A stretch of DNA of 17,070 bases, from contig CAZVED010000021.1 of assembly GCA_964626205.1 (NCBI GenBank), positions 1-17,070 on the forward strand, written 5' to 3'. Made by a program: the position numbers and the translations under genes. Each line of letters begins with the position of its first letter. Position 1 is the stretch's first letter. Below, piece by piece: positions 1 through 10,433 of the stretch. The stretch comes from CAZVED01 sp964626205 (GTDB lineage: Bacteria > Patescibacteriota > Patescibacteriia > SG8-24). The notes under the pieces are model-generated. The model was not told the DNA's origin. It made no database searches and worked only from the letters and a program-made list of their open reading frames with translations.

Positions 1-1014
<1,014 letters not shown>

Positions 1015-1184
1015 CTAGGGAGATACGTCATCAGGCCTTCGGGCCGCGATGCCAGAGTTCATCCTTCGGGATGGAACTCCCAGGTCGATTCGATAGTGAT
1101 ATCGGATTACAAAAGTCCTCGTCGCAAGACGAGGCAACCGGGTAGAACGTTGTTTTCGTCTCGATCATGCAGTCAAAGCGCATG
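1015..1184 (+). other. 16S 3' spacer with three stable tetraloop hairpins
   Basis: Non-coding spacer between 16S and its terminator. Three compact hairpins are visible: GGCC-TTCG-GGCC (1034-1045); a longer stem whose arms start GAGTTC and end GAACTC around a TTCG loop (about 1055-1079, one bulged G); and CCTCGTC-GCAA-GACGAGG (1117-1134). UUCG and GCAA are the classic extra-stable RNA loops, so these are probably part of the 16S precursor trailer. No tRNA, no 23S start and no credible ORF is present. Confidence 0.6.
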
Positions 1185-1205
1185 AACCGCCGCAAGGCGG
1201 TTTTT
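1185..1205 (+). terminator. Intrinsic terminator after 16S rRNA
   Basis: A 7-bp stem AACCGCC/GGCGGTT (1185-1191 with 1196-1202) closes a GCAA loop and runs into TTTTT at 1201-1205. It would end the 16S transcript about 190 bases after the mature 3' end. A second hairpin (1202-1227, core GCGTAC/GTACGC) begins inside the T run and could pair with it. Confidence 0.85.
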
Positions 1206-1227
1206 GCGTACTTGAAAGTACGCAAAA
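1202..1227 (+). repeat. Inverted repeat overlapping the terminator T-run
   Basis: TTTTGCGTACT (1202-1212) pairs with AGTACGCAAAA (1217-1227) around a TGAA loop. The first four bases are the T-run of the preceding terminator, so both hairpins cannot form fully at once. On the - strand it could also act as a terminator-like stem, but no - strand gene arrives there. Confidence 0.5.
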
Positions 1228-1257
1228 CGAGTGGCAGGATTCCCCCGGAGGCTAACA

Positions 1258-1935
1258 ATGCGGATGTTCCCGATCTACCATGTGTCCTTTCCCAGCCAAT
1301 ACCTCATCACGTCTACTCTCCTGCGATTCCAGGAGCACTACGAGTCCCCGGAGTTCCGCGGCAAGGTCTTCGACTTGGAGGCCTACGTGGACTGGTATGT
1401 CGCACAGAAAGGCTCCTTCTCCTACTACACGGACTGGAACGGCTTCAACTTCCCCTCGCGTGTCCTGACCCCGTTCTGTGACGGACGGTTCGATCCCCTC
1501 TCCCGTAAGGAACGTGCGTTCTTGGATCTGATGTCCGACGTGCATGGCGACTTCTACGTCATCGGTACGCATGACCAGTCACCGGACCACACCTTCCTCG
1601 CGCACGAAACGGTGCACGGCCTCTTCTATGCCGAACAGGACTATGCGGATGACGTCCGCAACGTGTTGTCAGGATTCCCGTTGACCGACTTCCGGCAAGC
1701 CATCCGTGACCGCGGCTATCATCCGGATGTCATCGAGGATGAATGCAATGCCTACCTCACTACGGGACTCTCCTCCTTCCTGGATGGCAAAGATGCCAAC
1801 GAGGCCTCCGTGGCCCGCAAGGCGCTGCTCAAGGTCTGCAAAGACCACTTCGGCGTCGACCCATCCACGCCGAACGACCGCAAGTGGCTTATCGAACGCA
1901 TCAACCAGCGCACCTTCGTCCTACCTTCCCATTGA
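1258..1935 (+). CDS. Small HExxH zincin-like protein, putative metallopeptidase
   Basis: A 225-residue protein of unrecognised family. The clearest feature is HETVHGLFYAE at residues 116-126. HExxH (H116, E117, H120) is the zinc-binding and catalytic motif of zincin metallopeptidases. About 40 residues later the stretch EDECNAYL (160-167) offers an acidic third ligand (E162), the spacing and DE-x-x-AYL pattern seen in gluzincin-type families. There is no signal peptide and no membrane segment, so it should be cytoplasmic. I chose ATG 1258 because CGGAGG lies six bases upstream; an in-frame GTG at 1231 would add nine residues but has no ribosome site. The gene sits alone between the 16S terminator and its own terminator. 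Peptidase activity is inferred from the motif only; substrate unknown. Confidence 0.85.
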   Translation: MRMFPIYHVSFPSQYLITSTLLRFQEHYESPEFRGKVFDLEAYVDWYVAQKGSFSYYTDWNGFNFPSRVLTPFCDGRFDPLSRKERAFLDLMSDVHGDFYVIGTHDQSPDHTFLAHETVHGLFYAEQDYADDVRNVLSGFPLTDFRQAIRDRGYHPDVIEDECNAYLTTGLSSFLDGKDANEASVARKALLKVCKDHFGVDPSTPNDRKWLIERINQRTFVLPSH

Positions 1936-1941
1936 CCGCCG

Positions 1942-1965
1942 AAACCTGCCCTATGGCAGGTTTTT
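1942..1965 (+). terminator. Intrinsic terminator after the HExxH protein gene
   Basis: Stem AAACCTGCC/GGCAGGTTT (1942-1950 with 1955-1963) with a CTAT loop, followed by a T-run at 1961-1965, seven bases after the stop codon. Confidence 0.9.
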
Positions 1966-2017
1966 GTAAAGTCCTTTTTCCGCTTATTTCAGTACCATTT
2001 CAGCCGTTTCATGACTC

Positions 2018-2046
2018 TTGCAAGAAAGGACGCGTCCTGCTATAGT
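2018..2046 (+). promoter_or_regulatory. Sigma70-type promoter of the tRNA-mgtC operon
   Basis: -35 TTGCAA (2018-2023), a 17-base spacer, and -10 TATAGT (2041-2046). A start near 2053 leaves a leader of about 19 bases before tRNA-Ile. The upstream gene ends in a terminator, so this promoter is needed for the tRNA genes. Confidence 0.8.
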
Positions 2047-2071
2047 GCCCTAGTCCAAATCCGATCATCAC

Positions 2072-2148
2072 GGGCGTGTAGCTCAGTTGGTTAGAGCGTC
2101 ACACTGATAATGTGAAGGTCGATGGTTCGAATCCATCCACGCCCACCA
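2072..2148 (+). tRNA. tRNA-Ile (anticodon GAT)
   Basis: A full cloverleaf of 77 bases. The acceptor GGGCGTG pairs with CACGCCC, discriminator A, and CCA is encoded (2146-2148). The anticodon stem TCACA/TGTGA encloses CTGATAA with anticodon GAT at 2106-2108, and the T-arm loop is TTCGAAT. In many bacteria this tRNA lies in the 16S-23S spacer; here it lies about 1 kb downstream of 16S behind its own promoter. Confidence 0.97.
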
Positions 2149-2161
2149 CCCATCGTATTCT

Positions 2162-2665
2162 ATGCCAATCATGCCGACTGAGGTCATCGTCTTCCGCCTG
2201 CTGCTCATCATGCTGCTTTCGGGCCTCATCGGTATCGAGCGCGAATATCACGGCAAGCCGGCCGGACTCCGCACGAACGTCGTCGTCGGTCTCGCCGCGA
2301 CGCTCATGACCCTTTCCTCAGTCCGCGGCCTGGAGATGTTCTCCAGCGTGAACGGCTTCGACCCGACGCGTATCGTCAGCACTATCGTCACTGGTATCGG
2401 TTTCATCGGTGCGGGCGCCATCCTCCGGAAGTCCCCTTCGGGTGGCGACGGCGTCATCGGTCTCACGACCGCGGCAACGCTCTGGCTCGTCACCGGTCTC
2501 GGCATCGCCGTCGGTATGGGCTTCTACTTCGAAGCCATCTTCACGACAGCCCTGGTCTTCGTAACGTTCCTCGTCCTCTCGAGGGTCGTCGACCTCACTC
2601 GTGCCTACGCCAAAGCGCATCCGCCACAACCAATTCCCGAAGAAGACCGGCACGACGACAACTAA
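2162..2665 (+). CDS. MgtC/SapB family inner-membrane protein
   Basis: A 167-residue membrane protein of the MgtC/SapB family, whose characterised members affect growth in low magnesium, membrane potential and, in pathogens, survival in host cells; the molecular activity is unsettled. Family motifs are GIEREYHGKPAGLRTN (24-39), GIGFIGAGAI (78-87) and GLTTAATLW (100-108). Hydrophobic segments lie near 9-24, 40-53, 72-87, 100-118 and 122-141, followed by a charged tail. The length fits the short MgtC forms that lack the C-terminal ACT-like domain. It starts only 13 bases after the CCA of tRNA-Ile and is followed 38 bases later by tRNA-Phe, so it is probably read from the tRNA promoter. I see no Shine-Dalgarno before ATG 2162 or the alternative ATG 2171. 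Confidence 0.92.
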   Translation: MPIMPTEVIVFRLLLIMLLSGLIGIEREYHGKPAGLRTNVVVGLAATLMTLSSVRGLEMFSSVNGFDPTRIVSTIVTGIGFIGAGAILRKSPSGGDGVIGLTTAATLWLVTGLGIAVGMGFYFEAIFTTALVFVTFLVLSRVVDLTRAYAKAHPPQPIPEEDRHDDN

Positions 2666-2703
2666 AAAAGAACGGATCCCTTTCGAATCGTGGTGCTCAT
2701 CAT

Positions 2704-2778
2704 GCCGAGGTAGCTCAGTGGTAGAGCAGAGGACTGAAAATCCTCGTGTCGCCAGTTCAATCCTGGCCCTCGGCACCA
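2704..2778 (+). tRNA. tRNA-Phe (anticodon GAA)
   Basis: A 75-base cloverleaf. Acceptor GCCGAGG pairs with CCTCGGC, discriminator A, encoded CCA (2776-2778). The anticodon stem GAGGA/TCCTC holds CTGAAAA with GAA at 2736-2738. The T-stem is GCCAG/CTGGC with loop TTCAATC. Confidence 0.97.
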
Positions 2779-2807
2779 CAATCCGGCAGGGATCCATCGG
2801 TGGACAC

Positions 2808-2850
2808 GGCGTCGGAGCCTGTGCCGTCGCGACAACCCTGCTCCGACGCC
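2808..2850 (+). repeat. Inverted repeat between tRNA-Phe and tRNA-Pro
   Basis: A perfect 10-bp inverted repeat GGCGTCGGAG/CTCCGACGCC (2808-2817 with 2841-2850) around a 23-base loop, directly before tRNA-Pro. GCAGGG (2786-2791) and CCCTGC (2836-2841) offer a competing pairing. There is no T-run, so I read it as a processing or spacer structure in the tRNA precursor rather than a terminator. Confidence 0.5.
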
Positions 2851-2854
2851 TCGT

Positions 2855-2930
2855 CGGGGCGTGGCCTAATGGCTAAGGCATCTGCTTTGGGAGCAGAGGA
2901 TTGTGAGTTCGAGTCTCACCGCCCCGACCA
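2855..2930 (+). tRNA. tRNA-Pro (anticodon TGG)
   Basis: A 76-base cloverleaf. Acceptor CGGGGCG pairs with CGCCCCG, starting with the C1 typical of bacterial tRNA-Pro; discriminator A and encoded CCA (2928-2930). The anticodon stem TCTGC/GCAGA holds TTTGGGA with TGG at 2888-2890. The T-loop is TTCGAGT. Confidence 0.97.
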
Positions 2931-2933
2931 AGC

Positions 2934-3007
2934 GCGGGTGTAGCTCAATGGTAGAGCGCTAGCCTTCCAAGCTAGTTACGTGGGTTCGATTCCCATCACC
3001 CGCTCCA
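2934..3007 (+). tRNA. tRNA-Gly (anticodon TCC)
   Basis: A 74-base cloverleaf three bases after tRNA-Pro. Acceptor GCGGGTG pairs with CACCCGC, discriminator T, encoded CCA (3005-3007). The anticodon stem CTAGC/GCTAG holds CTTCCAA with TCC at 2966-2968. Its last 20 bases plus two recur at 3159-3180. Confidence 0.97.
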
Positions 3008-3009
3008 AC
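2988..3009 (+). repeat. Direct repeat copy 1: tRNA-Gly 3' end
   Basis: Twenty-two bases from the T-loop (GATTCCC) through the acceptor and CCA to two bases beyond (AC). An identical copy lies at 3159-3180, 171 bases downstream in the same orientation. Confidence 0.9.
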
Positions 3010-3043
3010 AAGAGTACTCGCCATTGGGCGAGTACTCTTGTTT
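3007..3043 (+). terminator. Terminator-like hairpin after tRNA-Gly
   Basis: A 16-bp stem with arms AACAAGAGTACTCGCC (3007-3022) and its complement (3027-3042) around ATTG, ending in TTT. The T-run is short, but the stem is long and placed exactly where the tRNA operon should end. Confidence 0.7.
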
Positions 3044-3062
3044 ATGAAGAACGGGAATCGAA

Positions 3063-3105
3063 GCCGACACGAGAACGTGCCTTGAATGGCACGTTCTCGT
3101 GCGGC
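3063..3105. repeat. Long perfect hairpin in the tRNA-Gly downstream cassette
   Basis: Fourteen base pairs, CACGAGAACGTGCC with GGCACGTTCTCGTG (3068-3081 with 3088-3101), around TTGAAT. GCCG/CGGC (3063-3066 with 3102-3105) extends it past one bulged A. No T-run follows. Just upstream, at 3053-3062, GGGAATCGAA is the reverse complement of a tRNA T-loop sequence (TTCGATTCCC). Confidence 0.75.
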
Positions 3106-3118
3106 AGGCTCCGAGGGA

Positions 3119-3148
3119 GGAATCCTGCGGTTGAACCCGCAGGATTCC
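3119..3148. repeat. Second perfect hairpin in the tRNA-Gly downstream cassette
   Basis: Twelve base pairs, GGAATCCTGCGG with CCGCAGGATTCC (3119-3130 with 3137-3148), around a TTGAAC loop nearly the same as that of the preceding hairpin. Confidence 0.75.
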
Positions 3149-3158
3149 AGATGAGGAG

Positions 3159-3180
3159 GATTCCCATCACCCGCTCCAAC
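3159..3180 (+). repeat. Direct repeat copy 2: detached tRNA-Gly 3' end
   Basis: Identical over 22 bases to the end of tRNA-Gly (2988-3009), including the encoded CCA, but without the rest of a tRNA. It could be an attachment-site remnant or a local duplication. Confidence 0.85.
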
Positions 3181-3181
3181 G

Positions 3182-3209
3182 AAAAACCCGCCTTCAACGG
3201 CGGTTTTTT
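3182..3209. terminator. Bidirectional terminator between tRNA cassette and eamA-type gene
   Basis: CCGCC/GGCGG (3188-3192 with 3199-3203) around TTCAAC, flanked by AAAAA (3182-3186) and T6 (3204-3209). It gives a T-run in both directions, so it can stop + strand read-through from the tRNA operon and the - strand transporter transcript ending at 3221. Confidence 0.8.
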
Positions 3210-3220
3210 CGTTCCTCATT

Positions 3221-3640
3221 TTACGCGGCCAACAGGACGAGTGCCGCACACGATAACAGTATCCCCACGCCTTGCCGTGGTGTCGGCAATTCACCGAGAA
3301 CGAGCGCTGCCAAAAGAATCGTCACGACCGGATAGAGCGCCGTTACTCCGATGGCAACAGTGACCGTTTCCGAACGCAGGAGGTAGAGCAAAATGAGACT
3401 TCCAAGAATGGCCGCCATACCAGCGGCGAGGGAATACCCTGCGCTCGGCCAATGCACATCCGGACGAAATCCCAACGTTCCAAGAACGAGCAGAGCGACC
3501 AAGAATCCGCCAAGCGATTGGTAGAACATGGCACTCTTCGGGCCAAGATAACTCACCGCAAGCTTTGGAAGGAACCCCCACAGACCCCACAGCAGCAGGA
3601 CCGAGCCCATCAGCACATATCGACGCATCATATACGGCAA
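3221..3640 (-). CDS. Half-size EamA (DMT superfamily) transporter
   Basis: A 139-residue hydrophobic protein with a single EamA unit instead of the usual two (about 300 residues). Predicted helices lie near 8-28, 38-57, 66-88, 93-115 and 122-138. ALYPVVTILLAALVLGE (101-117) is the typical end-of-repeat EamA signature. Single-EamA proteins of about 140 residues form a known group of uncharacterised small transporters; they would have to dimerise to make a pore, as small multidrug-resistance proteins do. Substrate cannot be told. The start is TTG 3640, five bases after AAGGA; ATG 3631 is the alternative. It lies 68 bases after the Clp-type gene, behind that gene's terminator, and ends at a bidirectional terminator. 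Confidence 0.88.
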   Translation of the reverse strand: MPYMMRRYVLMGSVLLLWGLWGFLPKLAVSYLGPKSAMFYQSLGGFLVALLVLGTLGFRPDVHWPSAGYSLAAGMAAILGSLILLYLLRSETVTVAIGVTALYPVVTILLAALVLGELPTPRQGVGILLSCAALVLLAA

Positions 3641-3659
3641 GTATATCCTTTTTCTCTAA

Positions 3660-3697
3660 CGAAACGAAAAAACGACCCCCTCTTGTGAGGGGGTCGT
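3660..3697 (-). terminator. Intrinsic terminator of the Clp-type AAA+ gene
   Basis: Read on the - strand, ACGACCCCCTC and its complement form an 11-bp stem (3672-3682 with 3687-3697) around four bases, followed by TTTTTTCGTTTC. It starts 11 bases after the stop codon at 3709. Confidence 0.9.
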
Positions 3698-3708
3698 ACG
3701 AGTCGAGC

Positions 3709-4995
3709 TTACTTCTTCGATTTCGAATCCTTGATGATGACCGTCGGTGCAGCAGGAATCATGGCGAGTGCATCTTTCTTCTGCATCGGCGTGCGCTTCT
3801 TTCGGAGCAAGACCGGGGAACGGTCCTTCTCCTCTCCTTGCACCTGGAACAGCACCTCGTCGCCAGGCCAAAGCTCTTCAGAGGAGATTGCCTTCGCGAG
3901 CAGGCGCTCCGCATTGTTGCGGATGGCCGTCTCGAGCTCGCGCACGCCGTACTCCACGCTCACCCCTTCGTCCAAGAGGTATTCCTTGAACTCGTCGGTG
4001 TACGAGAGCATGAGCGGGAAGCTGTCTGCAGTTGCGCCAGAAAGACGCTGCTGCAGGAATGCCAGCTTGTTCTCAAGGATCTCCGCGCAGTGCTCTCGCG
4101 AGAGCGGAAGGAACTGCACGATATCGCTCTTGATGCGACCGATGAACTCTGGCTTGAAGATGCGCTTCATCTCCTCGAGCGTCTCATGGTACATCCGCTG
4201 GTTGCGGGACTGGGGTTCTTGCGCACCAAGGATGTCCTGTGCGGCGCCGGCGAATCCGATGCCCTTGCCCGTGAGCATGCGTTGGATGTTCCTGCCATTC
4301 ACGTTGGTCGTGAGGATGATGACGGTGTTCTCGAACGAGGTCACGTCGCCATTCTTGAGCACGACGCGGGCCTTATCGAGAATGCCGAGCAGGAGGTTCC
4401 ACAGGTTCGAGTGTGCCTTCTCCACCTCATCGAAGATGAGGAACGAGAGGCATTTCGACTGCAGCTGCGCATACAAGCGATCCATGATCGCGTCCAGCTC
4501 GTCGCCTTTCGGACGCTTGTCACCGTCCTTGAAGCGCTTTGCGAGCTCTTGTTCGGCCAGCACCATGAAATGCGGTTCGTCGAGCTTGTACTGCAGGAGG
4601 CGCGGCGGGTCGTTGTAGCCGACGTAGCCCGGCGGAGAGCCGAGCAGAACGGACGACACCGCATGTGGCTCCTGGAGATCGCCGCAGTCGATGCGCGTGA
4701 CCGGTGCCGGAGCACCAGGTGCGACGGGAATGTAGTGGCGAGCGATCTGCTCCGCCATTTCCGTCTTGCCGACGCCAGTCGGACCGACGAACACCTTGAC
4801 CGCGATCGGCTTTCCCGTGCGGGTGAGCTTCGCGTTCTTGATGGTGAACGCGTCGGCGAGGTGTCGCGCGGCGCGCGACTGTCCGATGACGTTACCGTTC
4901 AGGAACGCGTACAGCCGCTCCTCCTCCGCTCCGTACTTGTCGGTATCGACGGGTACGGAATATGCGGAGAGGTCGAGCTTTGGTGTGTCGCCCAT
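3709..4995 (-). CDS. Stand-alone Clp-type AAA+ unfoldase (D2/ClpX-like)
   Basis: A 428-residue single-ring AAA+ ATPase related to the second ATPase domain of ClpA/B/C. Visible motifs: Walker A GPTGVGKT (71-78), pore loop GYVG (123-126) that grips substrate, Walker B LIFDE (186-190), sensor 1 N231, arginine finger in PEFIGR (R287), sensor 2 GVRE (R352), then the C-terminal small domain. There is no ClpA/C N-domain, no first ATPase ring and no zinc finger. GIGF at 245-248 sits where ClpA and ClpX carry the IGL/IGF loop that docks on ClpP, so a protease partner is plausible; none is encoded here. About 45 charged residues (137-182) are inserted between pore loop and Walker B. Start is fixed by GAAGGAGGT five bases before ATG. 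It has its own promoter and terminator. Confidence 0.9.
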   Translation of the reverse strand: MGDTPKLDLSAYSVPVDTDKYGAEEERLYAFLNGNVIGQSRAARHLADAFTIKNAKLTRTGKPIAVKVFVGPTGVGKTEMAEQIARHYIPVAPGAPAPVTRIDCGDLQEPHAVSSVLLGSPPGYVGYNDPPRLLQYKLDEPHFMVLAEQELAKRFKDGDKRPKGDELDAIMDRLYAQLQSKCLSFLIFDEVEKAHSNLWNLLLGILDKARVVLKNGDVTSFENTVIILTTNVNGRNIQRMLTGKGIGFAGAAQDILGAQEPQSRNQRMYHETLEEMKRIFKPEFIGRIKSDIVQFLPLSREHCAEILENKLAFLQQRLSGATADSFPLMLSYTDEFKEYLLDEGVSVEYGVRELETAIRNNAERLLAKAISSEELWPGDEVLFQVQGEEKDRSPVLLRKKRTPMQKKDALAMIPAAPTVIIKDSKSKK

Positions 4996-5047
4996 GTCGT
5001 ACCTCCTTCTACAAACACTTCAGTCTATATAAAGAACATCTAAAGTC

Positions 5048-5075
5048 AGTATAGCGAAGCATGAAATCAGGTCAA
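5048..5075 (-). promoter_or_regulatory. Sigma70-type promoter of the Clp-type gene
   Basis: On the - strand: -35 TTGACC (5075-5070), 16-base spacer, -10 TATACT (5053-5048). It gives a leader of roughly 45 bases before the strong ribosome site, and makes this gene independent of yebC-ruvC. Confidence 0.75.
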
Positions 5076-5103
5076 TAGGGCTAATGTCAGCGAAAAAAAC
5101 AGG

Positions 5104-5601
5104 TCAGGGACGCTCTGTCATCTGGGCAAAACGGGCGGTCGAGGCCATGGCGAGAGCCAAGGCCAGAGCATCGGCAGCATCGTCAGGCTTCGGAGCCTCT
5201 GGAAGATTGAGTAGGGAGCAGACCATACGCTGGACCTGACCCTTGTCTGCCCCTCCATGACCACATACCGCGAGCTTGGTGTCCTGCGGACTGAACTCCC
5301 GGCACGGAATTCCCGCCTCCTCCACACAAAGCCGTAGGACGCCACGGGCTTCGGCGACGTTCATCGCGGTACGGACATTCTTCTGGAAGAACAGCTTTTC
5401 GATAGCGACGTGGTCCGGCGCATATCGCGCAAGCACTTCCGCGAACTCCTCCCGAAGACGAAGGAGGCGGCGCTCCATTGGATCTGCCTTGTCCGTGCGT
5501 ATGCTTCCGTACGCAAGACAACGCTCCTTGCCGCCAACAACCGCGATGACGCCATAGCCCGCATCGGCGATACCGGGGTCGATGCCGAGAAAAATACTCA
5601 T
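5104..5601 (-). CDS. ruvC: Crossover junction endodeoxyribonuclease RuvC
   Basis: RuvC cuts Holliday junctions symmetrically as a dimer, normally with the RuvAB branch-migration motor. The 165-residue length is usual. The four acidic metal-binding residues of the RNase H fold are all present: D7 in FLGIDPG, E68 in VAIEKLFF, and D141 and D144 in DDAADALALA. NVRTAMNVAEARGVL (75-89) is also typical. The frame is open far upstream through yebC, but the conserved MSIFLGIDPG start places the true ATG at 5601. It begins seven bases after the yebC stop with no clear ribosome site, so translational coupling is likely. ruvA and ruvB are not adjacent. Confidence 0.97.
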   Translation of the reverse strand: MSIFLGIDPGIADAGYGVIAVVGGKERCLAYGSIRTDKADPMERRLLRLREEFAEVLARYAPDHVAIEKLFFQKNVRTAMNVAEARGVLRLCVEEAGIPCREFSPQDTKLAVCGHGGADKGQVQRMVCSLLNLPEAPKPDDAADALALALAMASTARFAQMTERP

Positions 5602-5608
5602 AGCACGC

Positions 5609-6325
5609 TCAGACGTCGACGTTCGTAAAGACGGCGTCGACATCCTCATCGTCGTCGAGCGACTGGAGCAGGGAGATGAGCGCTTCGGTATCGGATGGTG
5701 CCGCGACGCGTTCCTTCGGAATCCATTCGATGGCAACCGATGATGCCGCAATGCCTGCCGCGGAGGCCGCCTGCGCCACGGACTGCAAAGCCTCCTTCGA
5801 GGCGACAATGACAAGCACGCCGTCTTCGATGGCGATATCCTCGGCGCCAGCGTCGATGAGTGCCAGCTGCAGGGCGTCGTCCGGCATGCCTGCCCCTTCC
5901 GCGCGGATGACACCTTTCTCGGAGAACATCCACTGCACAGCACCTGTCGCACCGAGGTTTCCGCCATGTTTGGAGAAAACATGCTTCAGGCTGGACGAGG
6001 TACGATTCCTGTTATCCGTGAGCGCGACGACCATGACCGCAGCTCCGTCCGGTCCATACCCTTCATAAACGACCTCTTCGATGCGCGCGCCATCCAGCTC
6101 CCCTGTTCCGCGCTTCACCGCCCGCTCGATGTTGTCCTTAGGAACATTACCGGTCTTAGCTGCATCAATCGCCGTACGAAGCTTGAAATTGAAGGTGGGG
6201 TCTCCCCCGCCTTCGCGAGCTGCGACCGTGATGTTCTTCGCAAGCTTCGTGAAAAGCGCCGAACGTTTGGCGTCAGCAGCACCTTTCGTATGTTTGATGT
6301 TCGCCCACTTGGAATGTCCTGCCAT
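5609..6325 (-). CDS. yebC: YebC/PmpR family protein
   Basis: A 238-residue member of the YebC/PmpR family, a near-universal bacterial family described both as a transcriptional regulator and, more recently, as a factor that helps ribosomes through proline-rich stretches. Hallmarks are the N-terminal MAGHSKWANIKHTK (1-14), VYEGYGP (86-92), LTDNRNRT (102-109), and the acidic end DDDEDVDAVFTN (224-235). Length is standard. It is the first gene of a yebC-ruvC pair, an arrangement common across bacteria. The rpoC terminator separates it from rpoC, and its promoter lies so close to the ATG that no ribosome-binding site can fit. In this setting it may regulate or merely co-occur with recombination genes; that link is unproven. 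Confidence 0.97.
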   Translation of the reverse strand: MAGHSKWANIKHTKGAADAKRSALFTKLAKNITVAAREGGGDPTFNFKLRTAIDAAKTGNVPKDNIERAVKRGTGELDGARIEEVVYEGYGPDGAAVMVVALTDNRNRTSSSLKHVFSKHGGNLGATGAVQWMFSEKGVIRAEGAGMPDDALQLALIDAGAEDIAIEDGVLVIVASKEALQSVAQAASAAGIAASSVAIEWIPKERVAAPSDTEALISLLQSLDDDEDVDAVFTNVDV

Positions 6326-6334
6326 AGTGCCTAT

Positions 6335-6363
6335 AGGGTACCATCCGCCCGAGCCATGCTCAA
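6335..6363 (-). promoter_or_regulatory. Putative promoter of yebC-ruvC, possibly giving a leaderless mRNA
   Basis: On the - strand: -35 TTGAGC (6363-6358), 17-base spacer, -10 TACCCT (6340-6335). Only nine bases separate the -10 from the yebC ATG, so the transcript would begin at or within about three bases of the start codon. The -10 matches the consensus only at T, A and the final T. Confidence 0.5.
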
Positions 6364-6370
6364 CCCTAAG

Positions 6371-6395
6371 GAAAAACAGGCCTTTCGGCCTGTTT
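6371..6395 (-). terminator. Intrinsic terminator of rpoBC
   Basis: On the - strand: AAACAGGCC-GAAA-GGCCTGTTT (6395-6374) followed by TTTTTC. A 9-bp stem with a GAAA tetraloop, about ten bases after the rpoC stop codon. Confidence 0.92.
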
Positions 6396-6405
6396 CCCTG
6401 GTTCG

Positions 6406-10407
<4,002 letters not shown>

Positions 10408-10433
10408 AGGCGTTGTGTCTCGTTAGAGGATGA

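Noticed and set aside
1015..1184. 23S rRNA start or ITS tRNA directly after 16S
   Set aside because: Searched by eye; no cloverleaf and no 23S-like sequence, and a terminator closes the unit.
2959..3294. A - strand frame containing VGAGDGNRTHVTS
   Set aside because: This is the well-known false protein produced by reading a tRNA T-arm and acceptor backwards. It did help to show the second copy of the tRNA-Gly end.
3565..5043. A 492-codon open frame on the + strand opposite the Clp-type gene
   Set aside because: Same cause; the - strand protein has all AAA+ motifs, a strong ribosome site, a promoter and a terminator.
5602..5982. N-terminal extension of RuvC through the yebC region
   Set aside because: The extension overlaps yebC in another frame and has low-complexity Ser/Arg text; conserved RuvC starts at MSIFLGIDPG.
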